A stretch of 64,000 nt of DNA from Chimonanthus salicifolius (Eukaryota > Streptophyta > Magnoliopsida > Laurales > Calycanthaceae): assembly GCA_013350335.1 (NCBI GenBank), contig CM023540.1, positions 48,467,222 to 48,531,221 of the forward strand. The letters are read 5' to 3'. The notes beneath the pieces are model-generated. The model saw only the letters and a program-made list of their open reading frames with translations, was not told where the DNA came from and did not search any database. A program made the position numbers and the translations under genes. Position 1 is the first letter of the stretch, and the number at the start of each line of letters is the position of its first letter. This document shows positions 59,190 to 64,000 of this stretch, piece after piece.

Positions 59190-60803
59190 TGAGTTTTTTT
59201 TTTTTTTTACTCCCTCAGGTCGGAAGCCTGAGTTCTAAAAAAAAACTGTAGCACTTCCAGCAAGCCTTTTTTGTTTTTTACTCCCTCACGTCTGAAGCCT
59301 GAGTTCTAAAAACTGTAGCACTTCAAGTCCAGAGAGACAGCGCGGACTGTGGCAATCGCAGCAAAAAAAAAGCCCAAATCTGGGCTAGCTGAACTAAGGA
59401 GCAAACAGCAAAGAGCAAACAACCCTGATTTGAAAAAAAATACCTGTGCCACGGAACTGTAGAGAGAGCCCGACGCTGGAAGATATCTGGGCAGATCTGA
59501 AGCAGAGACGCCGGGAGATATCTGGGAGGAAGCAGATCGGAGCCGAGGCAAACAACTACGGCTGGCGGAGGCACACGATCGCAAGGAAGTTGCAGCAATG
59601 GCAGCCAGAACAGATCTGAGACGGCCCGTGAGCTCAGGGCGGCGGACGGCCAAGGGGCAGTGCGGAAGCTGGATCTGAGAAGAACAGCAGCAGAGTCGTA
59701 AGCAGATCATGCAACGGAGATGGACCGGCTGGCGTCGGAGGAACAGGCGTCGCTCGGGAGAACTGCTGCAGCAAAATCGAACTCAGGCAGCAGCAGGCGA
59801 TGGAGGCTGGATGGAGTTGCAGGTGAAGAACTGGCAGCAGCAGAGGAAGTCTAAACAACAGAGGCAGTAGTAGAGATGATCGGAGCAGCAGGTCGCGCCG
59901 TACAGCAGCGGAATCCAGATCACGACGGTAAGCCAAATCACGTCTGATCTGGAACGGGATGCAGAGCAGAGGAATCTTCAGAGGGCTGCAGAGAAACACT
60001 GGCGGAAAAAGGGGAACTGGCCCGACGTGCCCAGATCCGGCGTCCGGCAGCGTCACCGAGCAGGAATCAGATATGAATCTGAGAAGGGTTGACGGTCCAG
60101 AACCTGGCAACAATCCCTGAGATCTGGAACAGAGCAGCGAGTAAGCAGAAACACCTACCTCTCCTTGACGCCGACGGTGAAAGTAAATCGGAGCAAATCG
60201 GAGCAGAAGCAAGTGAGGCAGATCTGGAAACACGGCGATGGGCGGAAGCTGAGATGCCCGGCAGATCTGAAAACACAGATCTGGAAAGATCGGGCTGCTG
60301 TGAAACACCCAACTGATACAGGTCTGTGAATTCTCTGGTGTCGAAAAAAAATTGCTGCAAGGCTGACGGCAAAACGGACAGCAGTTGATGTTGAAGGTGA
60401 GCGAGATGAAGCAGTGGAGCAGATGCACAGTAACAGTCCCACCCAGATCTCCAATGAGCAGAGAGGCTCAGCGGCAACCAGATCTGGAGAGAACTAAACT
60501 GAGACGATGCAGAAGGGCCTGAGTACTGAACACAGCTAGTCGGTGCAGAGGATCTTGAGACAAGATCTGGCCAGTAGCAAATTAGAATCAAACACGGCAG
60601 CAGAAAATGGTCCCTGTTTCAGTCGCCTTTGTCGTTCAAAAAAAAAATATTCCCTCTTTCGGTTCTCAGCGTCCGATACACAGCCAATATGAGGTTTATG
60701 ATTCCTCGCAGATCAGATCGGAGAGGCTGAAATTACAGTGGGATGGAATAGTGTTCTTTCGTGAGGAAAGGAAAAAAATGATTGTGGATTCGGATCGAAT
60801 TCT
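59190..60803 (-). other. Long untranslated leader of the copia element
   Basis: 1.6 kb between primer-binding site and gag, richer in G+C than the surroundings and studded with CAGATCTG-like palindromes (for example near 59492, 60223, 60262, 60275 and 60480). Overlapping minus-strand frames of 264 (60428-59634) and 174 codons (60591-60067) read as Pro/Leu/Ser repeats of this motif, without a recognised domain. A 62-bp-spaced duplicate of CACTCC-like CTCCCTCA(G/C)GTC...GTAGCACTT occurs at about 59210-59330. Confidence 0.6.
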
Positions 60804-60814
60804 GATTGATGCCA

Positions 60815-61093
60815 TGTAGAAATATAAATCACATACCACAAAACATCATAACACCGGATTTACGTGGAAAACCCATTAGGGAAAAAACCACGATTAAAAG
60901 AGAGTTTATTATTTCAGTGTATTTTTCTATGTACATCTGAGCATATTTATAAGAGGAAATACACGTATGAATTCTATTTAGGACTCTGAGACCCTATTGA
61001 ATTAGAACTCTTTGACCCAATAGAGTTAGAACTTTGAGACCTAATGGGGTTAGGACTCAGAGTCCTACTCACCCTTTCTTTTCCATTTCAACA
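60815..61093 (-). repeat. 5' LTR of the copia element
   Basis: 279 bp matching the other LTR. Its inner edge is followed on the minus strand by TGGCATCAATC, a degenerate initiator-Met tRNA primer-binding site at 60814-60804. Confidence 0.96.
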
Positions 61094-61502
61094 CTTTCAT
61101 TGATCCAGGCCATGACATCACGGTGTATCTTCCAAATCTCTGCAACACGGTCAACTACTGACTGGCTGATGGAACCCTTGAGAGGCAAGGGCATTAAATC
61201 AAGCACCAAACATGGATTGGAGCCATACACAACTTTGATTGGACTGTGTTGGTGGTGCAGCTCCATGAGCTATTGTATGCAAACTTAGTTTGAGGCCAAG
61301 ATTGAGTCCCATTGCCTGGGCTTGCTACCAACCAGGCTCCTGAGTAGATTACCAGGGACCGGTTTACCACTTCTGTCTGTCTGTCCATATGAGAGTGGAA
61401 TGCATTGCTGAACTTGAGCTCAGTACTCAACCTTCACCATAGACATAACCAAAAGTGACTCATAAATTTGGTATCCCAGTCCAACACAATGGACTTGGGT
61501 AA
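61094..61502 (-). pseudogene. Ty3/gypsy integrase remnant, copy 2, 5' part
   Basis: Paralogue of 40086-40495, with LKFSNAFHSHMDRQTEVVNR and KVVYGSNPCLVLDL in separate frames. Continuous with 54391-54712 before the copia insertion. Confidence 0.85.
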
Positions 61503-62304
61503 TAATAGTTAATATTTAAAATCCATTAGCTACTTTTATTTTATGTAAATTTCATTAGTTACCCCTTTAGTTGTTTTTAAACACTTGAGGGCAATTTGGT
61601 AAGTTCATGGAATAAGTTAGGTTATGAAAGTTTTAAGTTAAATAAAAAATCCAGAGAGGTTGCCACGAAAGTTTTTCAGTTTCTTTCTTATTGGCAACAA
61701 TCTTAAAGAGGGTTTTCCACATCAAAGGCTAGCAGCAATGTCCATACTCGAGGAGATCTCTTTCCATTCCTCTTGGTGGCACAAATCATTAGGTTTTTGT
61801 GAAGATTTTGGCTACTGGCAGTTTTTGAACACTTTAGATTATGTTTGGATTAAGGTGAGCTAAAGTAGGAGTGCTTTAAAATGAAGGGTTCCGCTAAAGG
61901 TGGAGAGCCCTCTATCTTTACTTTTCCTACCCTTTAAAACACCATATTTGGTGAATTTAGAGTGGAGATTAGACATTCTTTATTAGAATTATGAAAAATT
62001 TAAATTTTCATTTTTTCCTCTTTTACTGTATAATAATGCATTGCTACTCATAATATATAAAATGACCCCATTTACTTAGTCACTCATTAGCACAACCATA
62101 TAACTAAAAAAAATACATGGTGGGGCCCACATTTCATTGCAATTACAAGGTGAGTTCAACTTCCCCATCTCAAGTTACCTTGATCCAAAATTCCAAGACG
62201 ACTACTAGAGTCATCGTTGGGAGGTATTTTGGCCTTGAGTTTCACACTGAAGAGAGCTATCTCACATCCTGTAAGGTTTTATTCATTCAAGGCAACTCAA
62301 AACT
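61503..62304. other. Upstream non-coding sequence, copy 2
   Basis: Paralogue of 40496-41305; no gene seen. Confidence 0.4.
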
Positions 62305-62873
62305 AGGGGTGTTCATCAGCTATATTCGGGCTTGACTTTACTAAAAAAAGCTCGAATCTGATTATTTTTACCAAATCCTAAGCCCGTTCAAGCCAGTCCA
62401 ATTAAATATTGTTTATTTTGCATTTGACACAATTTTTTATTTATTTAAAATATGTTATGTAAGTTAAAAATATAACTGTATAGATTGAATAATACTTAAA
62501 TATCTAAGCACAAATTAAAATTTCAATTCGAAATTCAATTCTAGACCACTTGATCTTGATAGTTAAAGTTGGCAAACGTTCTTAAAAAGATTATGCCTAG
62601 TGATTTCGACCATTAAGATCGAGTGGCTAGAAATTGATTTTCAAGATCAAATTTTAATATATTTTCATTTTTCAACTCTTTTTCAACTTGTACGATTAGT
62701 GTTTTAATCTATAAAATAAAAAATAAAAACATGTTAAAAAATGGGCTGAAAGCCCAACGAGTCTCGATGGGCTTTAAATAAAAGCCCGAGCCCTGCTTGT
62801 TGGACAAAGATCTTTGTCTAAGCCCATATATTTAATTTTGGGTTGGGCCAGGTTCGGAAATATGAACACCTCT
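62305..62873. mobile_element. MITE-like element, copy 2
   Basis: Same AGGGGTGTTCATC / TATGAACACCTC termini as 41306-41873. It is present in both copies, so it was inserted before the duplication. Confidence 0.5.
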
Positions 62874-63846
62874 TCTCTCAACTATTTTACTTGGGTTAGA
62901 AGGGCTCTTTGGAGACGGTAGTTTTTAGGTTTTTTTTATATATATTTTTAAAATTATTCTCGAGCTTTGAAATTTCACACTAATTTAGATTGATTCTATT
63001 GTGATCCAACAAACAATATATAGAATACAGTTCAATAAATATCCTTAAATCTTTAAAATATTGACAAAATATTTTACAACATTGCAAAAATTTTATTAAG
63101 GTTATTGCAAAGATTTCTTAATAAGGAATTTATTGGGATATTATCGCGATATTAATATTTATCTTGTTTTAACGTGATTTTATCGAAAATTTACCGTAGC
63201 ATCAATAAATACATTTTATTAACACGGTAATAGTATTTTATTGATAAAAATGTGGTAAATTTAAAATTATCGCTGATATTTGTCACATTGTGACAAAGTA
63301 TAATGTCTCATCGCTTAATCTAATTATGGTTCAAAAGATTGGGATTGGTCTGACATCAGCTTCTACTTCTAAATTGGTTGTTAGTTGTTCATAAATGGTA
63401 TTAAGATTTTTATTTTATTAATATTTTTATTTCTTATATTATTATTATTTTTAAATATTTTATTTTGTAAGAGATTTTTTTTTAATTTTCTAGTATAAAT
63501 CTGAAAATATTATAATATCACTAATCACCGTCAATATCTTCCGAAAAAAATATTTGTGACGATGCTTTCTCAAGCCCATATCATTTGAAGCATATACCCT
63601 GTCAATCAAATGTTCAATGGCAAGTCTGTAGATGTAACAAATCTCCGTACAATACAAATACATATCTTTTATTTTATTATCAGAAGGAATGAAGATGCTC
63701 ATTCAGATTCTGTGCATTGATGCCTCTTTGCATGGCACCCAATCCAGACCATGAAAATTGTGGGTACCCACACACAGGCAACAGTAACCGTCTGATGGTG
63801 GGCCACTGTGAAAAAAGGCGTTAAATTTCAAACAAGTTTGCTCTCC

Positions 63847-63853
63847 TATTTAA
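63847..63853 (+). promoter_or_regulatory. Core promoter of the CYP78A gene, copy 2
   Basis: TATTTAA in CTCCTATTTAAGCGCC. The leader that follows is identical to copy 1 up to the window end, which lies 113 bp before the expected start codon. Confidence 0.65.
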
Positions 63854-64000
63854 GCGCCTTCTCACGTCCTTTGTCTCTTACACCTTCCCCACTTCCCTTC
63901 TCTCTCGCTTCTCTTGAAACTGCTCTGCAAACAGCGGAACTTCTTTGGAGAAGAAACCGGAAACCACATCTCTCTCTGTCCATCAAATGCCTCCATAATC

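Larger units (their letters stand above)
54713..61093 (-). mobile_element. Full-length Ty1/copia LTR retrotransposon, decayed
   Basis: Both LTRs (54713-54992 and 60815-61093), a 5-bp target duplication CTTTC and an empty paralogous site at 40086-40090 define a 6381-bp element. On the minus strand the order is 5' LTR, primer-binding site, 1.6-kb leader, gag, protease, integrase, RT, RNase H, polypurine tract, 3' LTR: the copia order, with integrase before RT. All domains are present but at least seven stops and two frameshifts interrupt them. By eye the LTRs differ by 11 substitutions and one 1-bp indel over 279 bp. The lineage within copia was not assigned. Confidence 0.97.
47216..64000. repeat. 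Segmental duplication, copy 2 (continues past the window)
   Basis: Direct-orientation paralogue of 22717-43001. Base 64000 pairs with base 43001. It is uninterrupted except for the copia element at 54713-61093, which copy 1 lacks. Confidence 0.95.

Noticed and set aside
59634..60591. Minus-strand frames of 264 and 174 codons upstream of copia gag
   Set aside because: They lie in the untranslated leader, read as low-complexity Pro/Leu/Ser words from CAGATCTG repeats, and show no known domain.

Overview
This is nuclear DNA from a flowering plant. The signs are spliced GT-AG introns, LTR retrotransposons of both superfamilies (Ty1/copia and Ty3/gypsy), L1-type LINE remnants, a hAT DNA transposon, a plant-type amidase gene and the first 48 codons of a CYP78A-type cytochrome P450. 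The species cannot be named from the sequence. The window is mostly transposons nested in transposons, with two host genes, both incomplete here.

Layout. 1-1421: 5' end of a minus-strand copia element (gag start, leader, LTR). 2655-4620: LTR-like sequence with a TATA box and a 184-bp tandem duplication. 5238-8380: LINE and Ty3/gypsy fragments. 9762-12407: minus-strand amidase-signature gene with seven well-spliced coding segments, lacking its 3' exons in the window. 13992-about 22712: a long minus-strand LTR split by two insertions, a 4371-bp hAT element (14644-19014, perfect 8-bp target duplication) and a 2724-bp solo LTR (19033-21756).

From 22717 to the window end the sequence is a large direct duplication. 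Copy 1 is 22717-43001 and continues into the P450 fragment. Copy 2 is 47216-64000 and runs off the end. The copies are displaced by about 24.5 kb at the left and 21.0 kb at the right because each carries private insertions. Copy 1 holds a 3.24-kb solo LTR (23584-26826) and a 6.66-kb nest of two solo LTRs of the same family in opposite orientations (29236-35892, with 31108-34493 inside). Copy 2 holds a complete but decayed copia element (54713-61093). At every one of these sites the other copy keeps the empty target, so boundaries and 5-bp target duplications can be read directly. Each copy starts in a SIRE-type LTR, carries two Ty3/gypsy integrase remnants and a MITE-like element, and ends with the promoter and 5' leader of the CYP78A gene. 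In copy 1 that gene is cut after codon 48 by an AT-rich tandem array; in copy 2 the window ends 113 bp before the start codon.

No novel multi-gene system is visible. The strongest leads are the duplication with reciprocal insertion polymorphisms (a true tandem duplication, or two haplotypes placed in series by the assembly), the duplicated CYP78A promoter, and arrays of short palindromes carried by three unrelated LTR families.
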